From Streptomyces sp. RFCAC02 (GTDB taxonomy: Bacteria > Actinomycetota > Actinomycetes > Streptomycetales > Streptomycetaceae), in NCBI RefSeq assembly GCF_004193175.1, contig NZ_SAUH01000001.1, positions 558,001 to 622,000 on the forward strand: a stretch of DNA of 64,000 bases. Direction: 5' to 3'. Below, one piece after another: positions 9,250-16,575 of this stretch. Below the pieces are notes generated by a model that saw only the letters and a list, made by a program, of their open reading frames with translations, was not told where the DNA came from and searched no databases. The number at the start of each line of letters is the position of its first letter. Position 1 is the first letter of the stretch. The translations under genes were made by a program, and so were the position numbers.

Positions 9250-9732
9250 TCAGCTCTCTTCCAAATGCGCACCCAGCCAGGCCCGCAGACCGCGCTCCCC
9301 CGAGCGCATCATGCGGGCGTGGTTGGCCCGCAGGAGCGGGCGCGCGGCGGCGGGGAGACGGCGCAGGAGCGGGTGGCGCAGGGCGGTGTCCTGGTCGAAG
9401 CGGACGAGCGTGCGGCCCTCCGCGGCGGTGAGGGTCCACCGCAGGAAACCGTCGAGGTCGCCGGAGAGGCCGATCTCCAGGATGCCCGCGGCGGGCTCGC
9501 GGCGCGCGGCGGCCACATCGACGCGCAGCGTCACGGGCAGGGCCGAGCGGAAGGCGCAGTGGCCGCTGTCGGGGCCGGTCGGGACGACCCGCCGCACCTC
9601 GCGCCACCACCGCGGATAGCTCTGCGGACACTCGAGCACCGCCCGGACCGTTTCCCGCGGCGCCGGCAGCGACCAGACGGTGGAGAACCGGTAACGGGCC
9701 TGCCCCGCGTTCGCGCCCATGACGATCTCCAT
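9250..9732 (-). CDS. SRPBCC (START/polyketide cyclase-like) family protein
   Basis: A ~160-aa soluble protein with the helix-grip pattern of the SRPBCC superfamily. It opens with YRFSTVWSLPAPRETVRAVL (ligand-pocket strand and helix), then PQSYPRWWREVRRVVPTG, with alternating strands afterwards and a long C-terminal helix HARMMRSGERGLRAWLGAHL that would cap the cavity. Such proteins bind hydrophobic small molecules or lipids, and no ligand can be assigned. ATG 9732 is chosen because GGGAGGGAGAA lies just upstream. ATG 9720 with GGAG is an alternative that would shorten the protein by four residues. It is transcribed divergently from ssgB. Confidence 0.72.
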   Translation of the reverse strand: MEIVMGANAGQARYRFSTVWSLPAPRETVRAVLECPQSYPRWWREVRRVVPTGPDSGHCAFRSALPVTLRVDVAAARREPAAGILEIGLSGDLDGFLRWTLTAAEGRTLVRFDQDTALRHPLLRRLPAAARPLLRANHARMMRSGERGLRAWLGAHLEES

Positions 9733-9847
9733 TTCTCCCTCCCGGCGCCCTTCCGGAAGCGCCGTCCGCCGCACACCGTCGGTGCTATATCGGTTGTTCT
9801 GCTTCGCCCATTTGAATGAGATTACCCCCCGCATTCGGGGCGGAGGA

Positions 9848-9866
9848 GTTTGGAACCGATGGGTAG
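9848..9866 (+). promoter_or_regulatory. Candidate ssgB promoter element (GGGTAG)
   Basis: GGGTAG at 9861-9866 lies 67 bases before the ssgB start and matches the -10 of stress/development sigma-B/H-type promoters. A GTTT (9848-9851) matching their -35 core is only 9 nt away instead of about 14-16, so the -35 assignment is doubtful. Sigma-H control of ssgB is known in S. coelicolor; the link here is inference. Confidence 0.3.
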
Positions 9867-9932
9867 GTGGCATGTCGATTTCGCCGACGTGCGAATCCCC
9901 GAGCGCACACTGAGCGAAAGGCCCTGGCGCTT

Positions 9933-10346
9933 ATGAACACCACGGTCAGCTGCGAGCTGCACCTGCGCCTCGTCGTGTCGAGCGAGTCCTCACTACCTGT
10001 ACCCGCGGGGCTGCGGTATGACACGGCGGACCCCTACGCCGTCCACGCGACGTTCCACACCGGAGCCGAAGAAACCGTCGAATGGGTTTTCGCCCGGGAT
10101 CTCCTGGCCGAGGGGCTCCATCGCCCCACCGGCACGGGGGATGTCCGGGTGTGGCCCTCCCGGAGCCACGGGCAGGGAGTCGTCTGCATCGCCCTGAGTT
10201 CGCCCGAGGGCGAGGCGCTGCTGGAGGCTCCGGCCCGCGCACTCGAATCGTTCCTGAAGCGGACGGACGCCGCTGTCCCGCCCGGCACGGAACACCGTCA
10301 TTTCGACCTCGACTCGGAACTCTCGCACATCCTGGCCGAGAGTTAG
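9933..10346 (+). CDS. ssgB: Sporulation-specific cell division activator SsgB
   Basis: A 137-aa SsgA-like protein (SALP). The sequence MNTTVSCELHLRLVVSSESS, the central FHTGAEETVEWVFARDLLAE and the end LDSELSHILAES match the extremely conserved SsgB of Streptomyces almost residue for residue as I recall it. SsgB is recruited by SsgA to future septum sites in aerial hyphae and there recruits FtsZ, starting sporulation-specific division. It has no membrane segment and acts as a trimer. The ATG at 9933 gives exactly the family N terminus. It is monocistronic, with a hairpin terminator at 10409-10445. This gene is the best single marker that the host is a sporulating streptomycete-type actinomycete. 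Confidence 0.97.
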   Translation: MNTTVSCELHLRLVVSSESSLPVPAGLRYDTADPYAVHATFHTGAEETVEWVFARDLLAEGLHRPTGTGDVRVWPSRSHGQGVVCIALSSPEGEALLEAPARALESFLKRTDAAVPPGTEHRHFDLDSELSHILAES

Positions 10347-10408
10347 GGACCCGCCGGTTTCCCACGTCGTCTGACTCGGGGCGACGGCGTGGGGCCGGCG
10401 ACGACACA

Positions 10409-10445
10409 GGCGGCGCCGTCACGGTCTTCCCGTGACGGCGCCGCC
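10409..10445 (+). terminator. Hairpin terminator after ssgB
   Basis: Perfect 16-bp stem GGCGGCGCCGTCACGG / complement with a 5-nt loop, 62 bases past the ssgB stop. It could also stop the leftward small membrane-protein gene that ends at 10476. Confidence 0.75.
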
Positions 10446-10475
10446 GACGTGTGCGCCGCCGGGGCGGCGCGTCAC

Positions 10476-10685
10476 TCACAGCAGGAACTGATCATGCACC
10501 CCCACGATGAGCAGCAGCGTGCCGATGACGGCCAGGAAGAGCATCAGCGGCGGCTGGGAGAGGGCGAACAGGCAGCCGCGGGCCTCGTCCGGTTCGCCGG
10601 TCGAGCGGTCCGGCACGGCGGGGGGCGGGGTCGTGGTGTCGGGAGCGTGCTCCCCGGTGATGTACGGCATGACGTGCGTGATCAT
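10476..10685 (-). CDS. Small single-pass membrane protein, hypothetical (69 aa)
   Basis: A 69-residue product with a polar Thr/Pro-rich N-terminal half (ITGEHAPDTTTPPPAVPD) and one strong hydrophobic segment near the C terminus (about residues 47-67, LMLFLAVIGTLLLIVGV). No family is recognised. No strong ribosome site is present at ATG 10685 or at the second ATG (residue 6). It is kept because the coding frame ends just before the bidirectional hairpin and the hydropathy pattern is protein-like. Confidence 0.5.
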   Translation of the reverse strand: MITHVMPYITGEHAPDTTTPPPAVPDRSTGEPDEARGCLFALSQPPLMLFLAVIGTLLLIVGVHDQFLL

Positions 10686-10787
10686 GGCGCGACGACGTCA
10701 CCGCGGGCGATCGGCAGCCATCCCCCGCGGTGGTTTTCATCGGTTCCCGCGCAAGTGCCGGGCTCGGCGTGCTAAGGCGGACTTCCG

Positions 10788-11192
10788 TCAGATGCCGTGT
10801 TTCTTGAGAATCGCCTCGATTTCGTCGAACTCGGCGGCGGGCGACGCCGCGTCGGACGCCGCCGCGCCCCGGCCGGGCAGGCCGCGCCGTGCCGTGCCGG
10901 TCGCGGCGCGCGGCGCCGCGGCTTCGCTCCGCCGGCCGCCCGAGCGGTCGGCGAGGCGCCCCGAGAGGAAGAGCAGGACGGCCAGGGCGAGCACGCCGAA
11001 GCCGGCCCAGGCCAGCGGGTTGAACGTCATGTTCAACACGAAGCGGACCACGCCGGTCATGGCCAGCCCGACGGGCAGCAGGGAGATCCCGGCGATGCGC
11101 AGCGCGGCGGCGTACCTGCGGCGGCGGGCCACCAGGAAGGAGACCCCGAGGCCTGCGGCGGTCAGAAGCGTACAGACGGTGCCGATCAGCAT
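10788..11192 (-). CDS. Hypothetical membrane protein with three predicted helices (134 aa)
   Basis: Three hydrophobic segments are visible: residues ~1-21 (MLIGTVCTLLTAAGLGVSFL), ~30-50 (ALRIAGISLLPVGLAMTGVV) and ~57-77 (NPLAWAGFGVLALAVLLFLS). A charged Ala/Arg linker follows, then a helix EFDEIEAILKKHGI. That final amphipathic EIEAILKKHGI tail is often seen in actinobacterial membrane proteins of unknown role. The ATG at 11192 is the only sensible start; the open frame further upstream is low-complexity. It shares the strand with the 69-aa gene but 102 bases separate them. Confidence 0.62.
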   Translation of the reverse strand: MLIGTVCTLLTAAGLGVSFLVARRRRYAAALRIAGISLLPVGLAMTGVVRFVLNMTFNPLAWAGFGVLALAVLLFLSGRLADRSGGRRSEAAAPRAATGTARRGLPGRGAAASDAASPAAEFDEIEAILKKHGI

Positions 11193-11321
11193 CTTTCCAT
11201 CGTGCCGCGCCGGCGGCGGTGGTGGCCATGCCCCGTGCCCGGGATCGGGGAGAAGTCCGGGTACTCCCCGAGGTGGCCCCGAGAACCGGTGCCGTCCCGG
11301 CCGGGGTGGAAGACTGGCGGC

Positions 11322-11840
11322 ATGAACCCGAACCGCCCCCGTCGCGTGGTCATCGACCAGTGGTGCGACCTCCAGTGCCCCGACTGTCACCGTGCGGAGT
11401 CCGACGTGCGGGCGCTGCGCGAGCGGTTCGGTGACGCGCTGGAGCTGCGCCGGCGGCACTTCCCGCTGCCCGGCCACCCGCACGCCCTGGCGGCCGCCCA
11501 GGCGGCCGAGGAGGCATTCGCCCAGGGGCGCGGCGACGCGTACTGGACGGCGCTGCTGGCCCGTTGGGCCGAGCTCGGCGAGCGCGGCCCCCGCCTGCTG
11601 ACGGAGCTGGCGGCCGAGCTGGGGCTCGACGCCGGCGAGGTGGACACGGCACTGATCGACGGGCGGCACCTGCTCGCCGTGGACGCCGACCACGCGGAGG
11701 GCCAGGCACTCGGTGTGACGGGGACGCCGACCTACGTCGTCGGCGGGGAGCGGCTGGACGGGGGCCGCAGCCAGGAGGGGCTGCGGGAGCGGATCGAGGC
11801 GATCGTCGAGGCGCTGCTCGCTCAGGACAGCGGCTTGTAG
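11322..11840 (+). CDS. DsbA/FrnE-type thioredoxin-fold protein
   Basis: A 172-aa protein with the thioredoxin-like active site near the N terminus: IDQWCDLQCPDCHRAE has the C-x2-C pair C19-P-D-C22, plus an extra C15. The helical insertion typical of DsbA follows. The cis-proline loop GVTGTPTYVVGG is at about residues 138-149, and the C terminus is helical. There is no signal peptide, so it should act in the cytoplasm like FrnE or 2-hydroxychromene-2-carboxylate isomerase-like proteins, in thiol-disulfide exchange or isomerisation. The stop overlaps that of the converging acetyltransferase by 19 bases. Confidence 0.82.
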   Translation: MNPNRPRRVVIDQWCDLQCPDCHRAESDVRALRERFGDALELRRRHFPLPGHPHALAAAQAAEEAFAQGRGDAYWTALLARWAELGERGPRLLTELAAELGLDAGEVDTALIDGRHLLAVDADHAEGQALGVTGTPTYVVGGERLDGGRSQEGLRERIEAIVEALLAQDSGL

Positions 11841-12415
11841 AAGTGGTGGACGGCCGCCCGGAGGCCGTGCGCGGCGGCGAGGCGGGCGGCGTGCGGGTCG
11901 TCGGCGGGCAGGTCGAGGGCGAGCGTGGCGGTGCCGGCGGCCCGTGCCGCGCGGACGGCGGCACGGAGGGCCTCGGTGAAGGCCGCGCCGTCCGCCGGAC
12001 CGTCGGCGCCCGGCGGACGGGCTGGGAGGCCGGCGCTCACGGGCGTGCCCGGGTCGTCCCACGGGGCGGCGGCCAGGTCGGCGGAGAACGTGCGGACGCG
12101 TTCGCGCCAGCCCAGGGCGGCGGCCAGGCGCAGCGCGGCGGCCTCCCCCGCGGGGACGGCCGCCTCCGCACCGGCGCAGCCCCACGCCCGCAGGACCTCC
12201 TCGGCGGCGAGCGCGGCGACCGTGCCCCTCCCCCGGCGCCGCTCCTCCGGCGCGACATGGAGGCGGACGATCCGGCCGGCCGCGGGACGGCCGGGTCCCG
12301 CGGCGAGCACGACACGGCCGGCGTCGCGGCCGTTGACGCGGATGCTGTAGGCACGGGTCCGGCCGCCGTCCGGGGTGGGCTCCGGCGGCCCCTCGGGGCG
12401 CAGTGTCGTCGTCAT
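11822..12415 (-). CDS. GNAT family N-acetyltransferase
   Basis: A 197-aa protein with one clear acetyl-CoA binding motif, IVRLHVAPEERRRGRGTVAA (motif A, R/Q-x-x-G-x-G/A type, about residues 48-68), followed by the usual helix AALAAEEVLRAWG. A second partial GNAT-like unit may exist in the C-terminal half (ALRAAVRAARAAGTATLALD and AARLAAAHGLRAAVHHFYKP), so this may be a tandem or degenerate double GNAT. The substrate is unknown. It converges with, and overlaps, the DsbA-like gene. Confidence 0.75.
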   Translation of the reverse strand: MTTTLRPEGPPEPTPDGGRTRAYSIRVNGRDAGRVVLAAGPGRPAAGRIVRLHVAPEERRRGRGTVAALAAEEVLRAWGCAGAEAAVPAGEAAALRLAAALGWRERVRTFSADLAAAPWDDPGTPVSAGLPARPPGADGPADGAAFTEALRAAVRAARAAGTATLALDLPADDPHAARLAAAHGLRAAVHHFYKPLS

Positions 12416-12460
12416 CGCGGGATTCCTACCCAGCCGCGCGGCTCCGCCGCCCCGGGCGGC

Positions 12461-13285
12461 TCACGGGTCGATGTCGGCGGCCGACCGTTCCGCGAAGACG
12501 CGCATCGCCGCGGCGGTGACGGGTCCGGGCGCGCCGGGCAGTTCGTGGTCGTCGACGCGGCGGACGGCCTGGACGTCCCGGGTGGTGGAGGTGAGGAACA
12601 CCTCGTCGGCCCGGCGCAGCACGTCCATCGGCAGGTCGGTCTCGCGGGCGCCCGTCCACTCGATGGTCAGGGCGCGTGTGACGCCCGCGAGGCAGCCGGA
12701 GGCGAGCGGCGGGGTGTGGATCTCGCCGTCGACGACGACGAAGACGTTGCTGCCGGTGCCCTCGCACAGCCGGCCGGCCGTGTTCGGGAACAGGGCCTCG
12801 CTCGCGGCCTCCGCGCGGGCGCGCGCGAGGGCGACGACGTTCTCGGCGTAGGAGGTGGTCTTGAGTCCGGTGAGGGCTCCGCGCTCGTTGCGCGTCCAGG
12901 GGACGGTGATGACGGCGGTCGCGTCCGGGCGGCGCGTGGTCGGCACGTGGGCCACGACCAGGGTCGGGGTGCCGTCGCCGCGGTCGGAGCCGAACGGGGA
13001 GGGTCCCGCGGTGTAGGTGACGCGCAGGCGGCCGAGCGGCAGCGGGACGGCGTCGAGCACCGCGGCGCAGGCGCGGCGCACCTCGTCGGTGTCGGGCGCG
13101 GGCAGGCCGAGGCCGGCGGCGGAGACGGCGAGCCGGTCGAGGTGGCGGGTCAGGGCGAACGGGCGCCCGTCCACGGTCTTCAGGGTCTCGAACACGCCGT
13201 CGCCGACGGTCAGTCCGTGGTCGTGGACGGGGACGCGCGCGCTGTCGGCGTCGCGCAGCCCGCCGTTCAGCCAGATCAGCGCCAT
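12461..13285 (-). CDS. pabC: Aminodeoxychorismate lyase (PLP fold-type IV)
   Basis: A 274-aa class IV aminotransferase-fold enzyme. Family marks are IWLNGGLRDADSARVPVHDH at the start, GLTVGDGVFETLKTVDGRPF, the PLP-lysine region GALTGLKTTSYAENVVAL and the phosphate-binding loop EGTGSNVFVVVDGEI, with LPMDVLRRADEVFLTSTTRD near the end. Its placement directly after pabB makes aminodeoxychorismate lyase (releasing p-aminobenzoate and pyruvate, for folate) the best reading; a branched-chain or D-amino acid aminotransferase is less likely. Its ATG overlaps the pabB coding end by 10 nt, so the two are translationally coupled. Confidence 0.88.
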   Translation of the reverse strand: MALIWLNGGLRDADSARVPVHDHGLTVGDGVFETLKTVDGRPFALTRHLDRLAVSAAGLGLPAPDTDEVRRACAAVLDAVPLPLGRLRVTYTAGPSPFGSDRGDGTPTLVVAHVPTTRRPDATAVITVPWTRNERGALTGLKTTSYAENVVALARARAEAASEALFPNTAGRLCEGTGSNVFVVVDGEIHTPPLASGCLAGVTRALTIEWTGARETDLPMDVLRRADEVFLTSTTRDVQAVRRVDDHELPGAPGPVTAAAMRVFAERSAADIDP

Positions 13286-14361
13286 GAGGGTGCCCTCCGG
13301 AGGTCGTGGACGTGCTCGTGATCGTTCGGGTCCGACGCTACCGCGAGGAGGCGGGCGGCCTTCAGTTCGGTCTCCGCCCACTCGCCCGCGGGGTCGGAGT
13401 CCCAGGTGATGCCGGCGCCCGCGCCGAAGCGCAGCAGGGGTGTCCCGGACGCGCGGTCGATCCAGAACGTGCGGATCGCCACGGACAGCTCGCCCGTCCC
13501 GCGGTCGGCGTCCACCCAGCCGACGGCGCCGCAGTAGGGGCCGCGCGGCACCGGTTCGAGCGCGGCGATGGCGCGCAGGGCGCTGGACTTGGGCGCGCCG
13601 GTCACCGAACCGGGCGGGAACGCGGCGTCGAGGAGCGCGGGCCAGCCGGCCCCCGCGGTGAGTTCGCCGCGGACGGTGGAGACGAGGTGGACCAGGCCGG
13701 GGTAGGGCTCGGGCACGCACAGGCCCGGCACGGTCACGGACCCCGGGGCGCACACGGCGCCGAGGTCGTTGCGGACGAGGTCGGTGATCATGACGTTCTC
13801 CGCGCGGTCCTTCGGCAGGAACGCGGCGGCCGTGCGGGCGGTGCCCTTGATCGGTCCCGACTCGACGGTGCGGCCCGTGCGGCGGAGGAACAGTTCGGGC
13901 GACGCGGTGGCGATCTCGACCCCGTGGTCCGGGAGCCGGACGGTGCCGGCCGGCGCGGCGGCGGGGTGGTGGCGGCGGAGCCGGGCCGTCAGGGCGTCGA
14001 TGTCGTGCGCGTGGCCGGGGACGGCGGGCAGCGGGGCGGACAGGACGCGGCAGAGGTTGACCTGGTAGACCTCGCCGGCGGCGATGCGGGCGTGGATGTC
14101 CGCCACCCCCGCGGTCCAGGCGGCCCGGTCCAGCGAACTGGTCCAGGCAGCGCGGGACGGCCCGTACCAGGGGGCCGGTGACGCGGGCGCGGGCGGCGCG
14201 GGGCGTACGTCGGCGAACCGGGCGCACACGGGCGGCCCGTCGTCCCCGGCGACCACCGCCCACCATCCGCGGGACTCCAGGGCCGCCGGGTCCCGGGTGA
14301 CGTCCAGCAGTCCGGTGGCGACACGGCCGCCGAGCCGCGCGAGCGGCGGAAGATCGATCAC
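13276..14361 (-). CDS. pabB: Aminodeoxychorismate synthase component I (chorismate-binding enzyme)
   Basis: A 361-aa chorismate-utilising enzyme. The catalytic C-terminal domain shows AAGEVYQVNLCRVL, ESGPIKGTARTAAAF (PIKGT), the metal/chorismate helix FPPGSVTGAPKSSALRAIAA and AGAGITWDSDPAGEWAETEL. PIKGT with its lysine is the PabB hallmark that separates it from anthranilate synthase TrpE. It aminates chorismate at C4 with ammonia from PabA, which is not in this window. It starts at GTG 14361. At 361 aa the N-terminal part is shorter than in E. coli PabB (~450 aa), which is common in actinobacteria. Confidence 0.88.
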   Translation of the reverse strand: MIDLPPLARLGGRVATGLLDVTRDPAALESRGWWAVVAGDDGPPVCARFADVRPAPPAPASPAPWYGPSRAAWTSSLDRAAWTAGVADIHARIAAGEVYQVNLCRVLSAPLPAVPGHAHDIDALTARLRRHHPAAAPAGTVRLPDHGVEIATASPELFLRRTGRTVESGPIKGTARTAAAFLPKDRAENVMITDLVRNDLGAVCAPGSVTVPGLCVPEPYPGLVHLVSTVRGELTAGAGWPALLDAAFPPGSVTGAPKSSALRAIAALEPVPRGPYCGAVGWVDADRGTGELSVAIRTFWIDRASGTPLLRFGAGAGITWDSDPAGEWAETELKAARLLAVASDPNDHEHVHDLRRAPSWR

Positions 14362-14396
14362 GCGTGCGAGTCTAGGTGGCCGGGAGGGTACCGAGT

Positions 14397-14424
14397 TTGA
14401 GCTTCCCGGTGAATCCGCTAGAGT
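14397..14424 (+). promoter_or_regulatory. Promoter of the tRNA cluster
   Basis: TTGAGC (14397-14402), a 16-nt spacer and TAGAGT (14419-14424), close to the vegetative HrdB consensus, lie about 50 bases before the first tRNA. No gene lies between. Confidence 0.7.
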
Positions 14425-14475
14425 TCATGACTGTCGCCGGGGGCCGCGGAAACGGCCCGGGTGACGGCAGTACCT

Positions 14476-14548
<73 letters not shown>

Positions 14549-14571
14549 CGAAGGGGGTCCGACCCCCATGC

Positions 14572-14642
14572 GGTGGAGTGGCCGAGAGGCGAGGCAACGG
14601 CCTGCAAAGCCGTCTACACGGGTTCAAATCCCGTCTCCACCT
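14572..14642 (+). tRNA. tRNA-Cys (anticodon GCA)
   Basis: 71-nt cloverleaf: acceptor GGTGGAG/CTCCACC with discriminator T (typical for Cys), anticodon stem-loop ACGGC-CTGCAAA-GCCGT giving GCA, T arm GGGTTCAAATCCC. CCA is not encoded. Confidence 0.96.
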
Positions 14643-14646
14643 CGGA

Positions 14647-14718
14647 GGACGATTAGCTCAGCGGGAGAGCGCTTCCCTGACACGGAAGAGGTCACTGGTT
14701 CAATCCCAGTATCGTCCA
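14647..14718 (+). tRNA. tRNA-Val (anticodon GAC), copy 1
   Basis: 72-nt cloverleaf: acceptor GGACGAT/ATCGTCC with discriminator A, anticodon stem-loop CTTCC-CTGACAC-GGAAG giving GAC, T arm CTGGTTCAATCCCAG. CCA is not encoded. The body is identical to copy 2 except for two compensated acceptor-stem pairs. Confidence 0.96.
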
Positions 14719-14738
14719 CGGGACCTTCGGGTCCACCC

Positions 14739-14813
14739 GCGCGATTAGCTCAGCGGGAGAGCGCTTCCCTGACACGGAAGAGGTCACTGGTTCAATCCCA
14801 GTATCGCGCACCA
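14739..14813 (+). tRNA. tRNA-Val (anticodon GAC), copy 2, CCA encoded
   Basis: Cloverleaf with acceptor GCGCGAT/ATCGCGC, anticodon GAC and the same D, anticodon and T arms as copy 1. The 3' ACCA is present in the DNA (14810-14813), unlike the other three tRNAs of the cluster. Confidence 0.95.
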
Positions 14814-14827
14814 TCAGCACAGTGAGG

Positions 14828-14875
14828 CATGGCCGTGGGGCCGGAGGGAAGCTTTCCTCCGGCCCCACGGCCATG
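14828..14875 (+). terminator. Hairpin terminator after the tRNA cluster (first)
   Basis: A perfect 20-bp stem (14828-14847 with 14856-14875) encloses an 8-base loop, 15 bases after the last tRNA. It is one of the strongest hairpins in the window. Confidence 0.8.
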
Positions 14876-14910
14876 TCCGCTCCCCGGGCAGCGCGCCCGG
14901 AGCACAACGC

Positions 14911-14946
14911 TGTGCCCGGGGTGGCTCCCCAGCCACCCCGGGCACA
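14911..14946 (+). terminator. Hairpin terminator after the tRNA cluster (second)
   Basis: A perfect 16-bp stem, TGTGCCCGGGGTGGCT and its complement, with a CCCC loop, 36 bases after the first hairpin. It may act as a back-up terminator or stop the leftward small membrane gene that ends at 15032. Confidence 0.7.
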
Positions 14947-15031
14947 TATGCCGTCCGCCGTTACCCCCGTCCCCACGGGGTTCGTACCGGTGTCCCCGGC
15001 CCGGGCCGCTCTCCCGGGCCCCGGGGCGCGC

Positions 15032-15199
15032 TCAGCGCCCCAGCGAGCCGGCCACGGACGACGCCTGTGTGACGACGGCCTGTGCGCCGCCGGTCATGAC
15101 GGCCAGGACGAGAGCGAGCGGCAGCACCATCGCCGCCGCCACCAGGGGGTGACGCCGGGGCGCCCGGCCGGTGCCGGCGCCGACCGCGGTCTGTGCCAT
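15032..15199 (-). CDS. Small membrane/secreted protein, hypothetical (55 aa)
   Basis: A 55-residue product, MAQTAVGAGTGRAPRRHPLV, followed by one hydrophobic segment (VAAAMVLPLALVLAVMTGG, about residues 20-39) and a short Ala/Ser-rich tail. The start at 15199 is fixed by a strong AGGAGAGG ribosome site; the open frame further upstream lacks one. It looks like a single-pass membrane or signal-anchored peptide. No family is recognised. Confidence 0.6.
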   Translation of the reverse strand: MAQTAVGAGTGRAPRRHPLVAAAMVLPLALVLAVMTGGAQAVVTQASSVAGSLGR

Positions 15200-15509
15200 C
15201 TCGCCTCTCCTGTCGTCGAATCGGGGCGGCGGGCGGGTGACCTCGGGGGACGAGTGCTGCGCCCGCCGCGTGATCACCACAGTAGGCGCACGGGCACTGC
15301 CGGGGCGTCAGTCCCGCGTACCGATCACGGGCCTCCCCCAGGATGAGTCGGCGTCCACGGGGCTACTCCCCAGGGTGGACACGTCCGCCGGTGTCTCCGG
15401 GTTCCCCCGGGGGCGCGCGTCGGGGTTCACCGCGCGCGGCCTTATCGCTGCTCGGCCCGCACAGTCCGTAAGCTGTGGCACATCACAAGGACGGGGCAGC
15501 GAGGTGGAC
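15200..15509. other. Divergent intergenic region before the Ser/Thr kinase
   Basis: No gene is seen in 310 bases. A TACTGT reading left (toward the 55-aa gene) and a TAAGCT reading right (about 35 nt before the kinase start) have -10 character, but no good -35 partner accompanies either. Confidence 0.4.
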
Positions 15510-16553
15510 ATGGCGATGGTGCGGCTCCGGCGCGAGGATCCGCGCGTCATCGGCGCGTTCCGGCTGCATCGGCGGCTCGGGGCCGGCGGCATGGGGGTGG
15601 TGTACCTCGGCTCCGACCGGCGCGGGCAGCGGGTGGCGCTCAAGGTGATCAGACCGGAACTGGCCGAGGACCAGGAGTTCAGGTCGCGGTTCGCCCGGGA
15701 GGTGTCGGCGGCGCGGCGCATCCGCGGCGGGTGCACGGCACGGCTCGTGGCGGCCGATCTCGACGCGCCCAAACCGTGGTTCGCGACGCAGTACGTCCCC
15801 GGCCCCTCCCTGCACGACAAGGTGGCCGAGGACGGGCCGCTGTCCGCCGCCGAGACCGCCGCGGTCGGGGCGGCGCTGGCCGAGGGCCTGGTCGCCGTCC
15901 ACGAGGCCGGCGTCGTGCACCGCGACCTGAAGCCGTCCAACATCCTGCTGTCGCCCAAGGGGCCGCGGATCATCGACTTCGGCATCGCCTGGGCCACCGG
16001 CGCCAGCACCCTCACGCACGTCGGCACGGCGGTGGGCTCCCCCGGCTTCCTCGCGCCCGAGCAGGTCCGCGGCCAGGGCGTCACGCCCGCCACCGACGTC
16101 TTCTCGCTGGGCGCCACCCTGGCGTACGCCGCGCTCGGGGACTCGCCGTTCGGGCAGGGCAGTTCCGAGGTGATGCTGTACCGCGTCGTGCACGAGGAGC
16201 CGCACCTGGAGGGCGTACCGGCGGCCCTGGCCCCGCTGTTGCGCGCCTGCCTGTCCAAGTCGCCGAAGGAACGTCCCAGCACCCTCCAGCTTTCGCTGCG
16301 GCTGAAGGAGATCGCCACGCGGGAGGCCCGCGGCACGGGCCGGCGGGTCGCCGTCCCGGCGGGGCGCGTGCGGCCCGACCGGCCCGCGCCGGCGCCGGGG
16401 CCGCGCCGCCCGGAGCGGCCGCAGCCCCGGCCGCGCCCCGGCGCGGGAGCGGACCGGCGGTTGCTGCGGCAGCGTCTCGTGGTCTTCGTGACGGTGACGA
16501 TCCTGGTGGCCCTCGGCATCGCCGCGGCGCAGGGGTGCCAGGGGCCGATGTGA
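15510..16553 (+). CDS. Eukaryotic-type serine/threonine protein kinase, membrane-anchored
   Basis: A 347-aa Hanks-type kinase. Residues ~12-275 hold the kinase domain: glycine loop LGAGGMGVVYLG, catalytic lysine in VALKVI, HRDLKPSNILL catalytic loop, DFGIAW metal loop, and APEQV with TPATDVFSLGATLAYA after the activation segment. A Pro/Arg-rich juxtamembrane linker follows, then one membrane helix (RLVVFVTVTILVALGIAAA, about 323-342) and a very short outside tail. There are no PASTA repeats, so it does not sense peptidoglycan in the PknB way. The ATG at 15510 (GAGG upstream) matches homologues starting MAM-x-RLRREDPR; GTG 15504 is possible. Confidence 0.9.
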   Translation: MAMVRLRREDPRVIGAFRLHRRLGAGGMGVVYLGSDRRGQRVALKVIRPELAEDQEFRSRFAREVSAARRIRGGCTARLVAADLDAPKPWFATQYVPGPSLHDKVAEDGPLSAAETAAVGAALAEGLVAVHEAGVVHRDLKPSNILLSPKGPRIIDFGIAWATGASTLTHVGTAVGSPGFLAPEQVRGQGVTPATDVFSLGATLAYAALGDSPFGQGSSEVMLYRVVHEEPHLEGVPAALAPLLRACLSKSPKERPSTLQLSLRLKEIATREARGTGRRVAVPAGRVRPDRPAPAPGPRRPERPQPRPRPGAGADRRLLRQRLVVFVTVTILVALGIAAAQGCQGPM

Positions 16554-16575
16554 GCCGGGCCGGGCGGCGGGCTGA

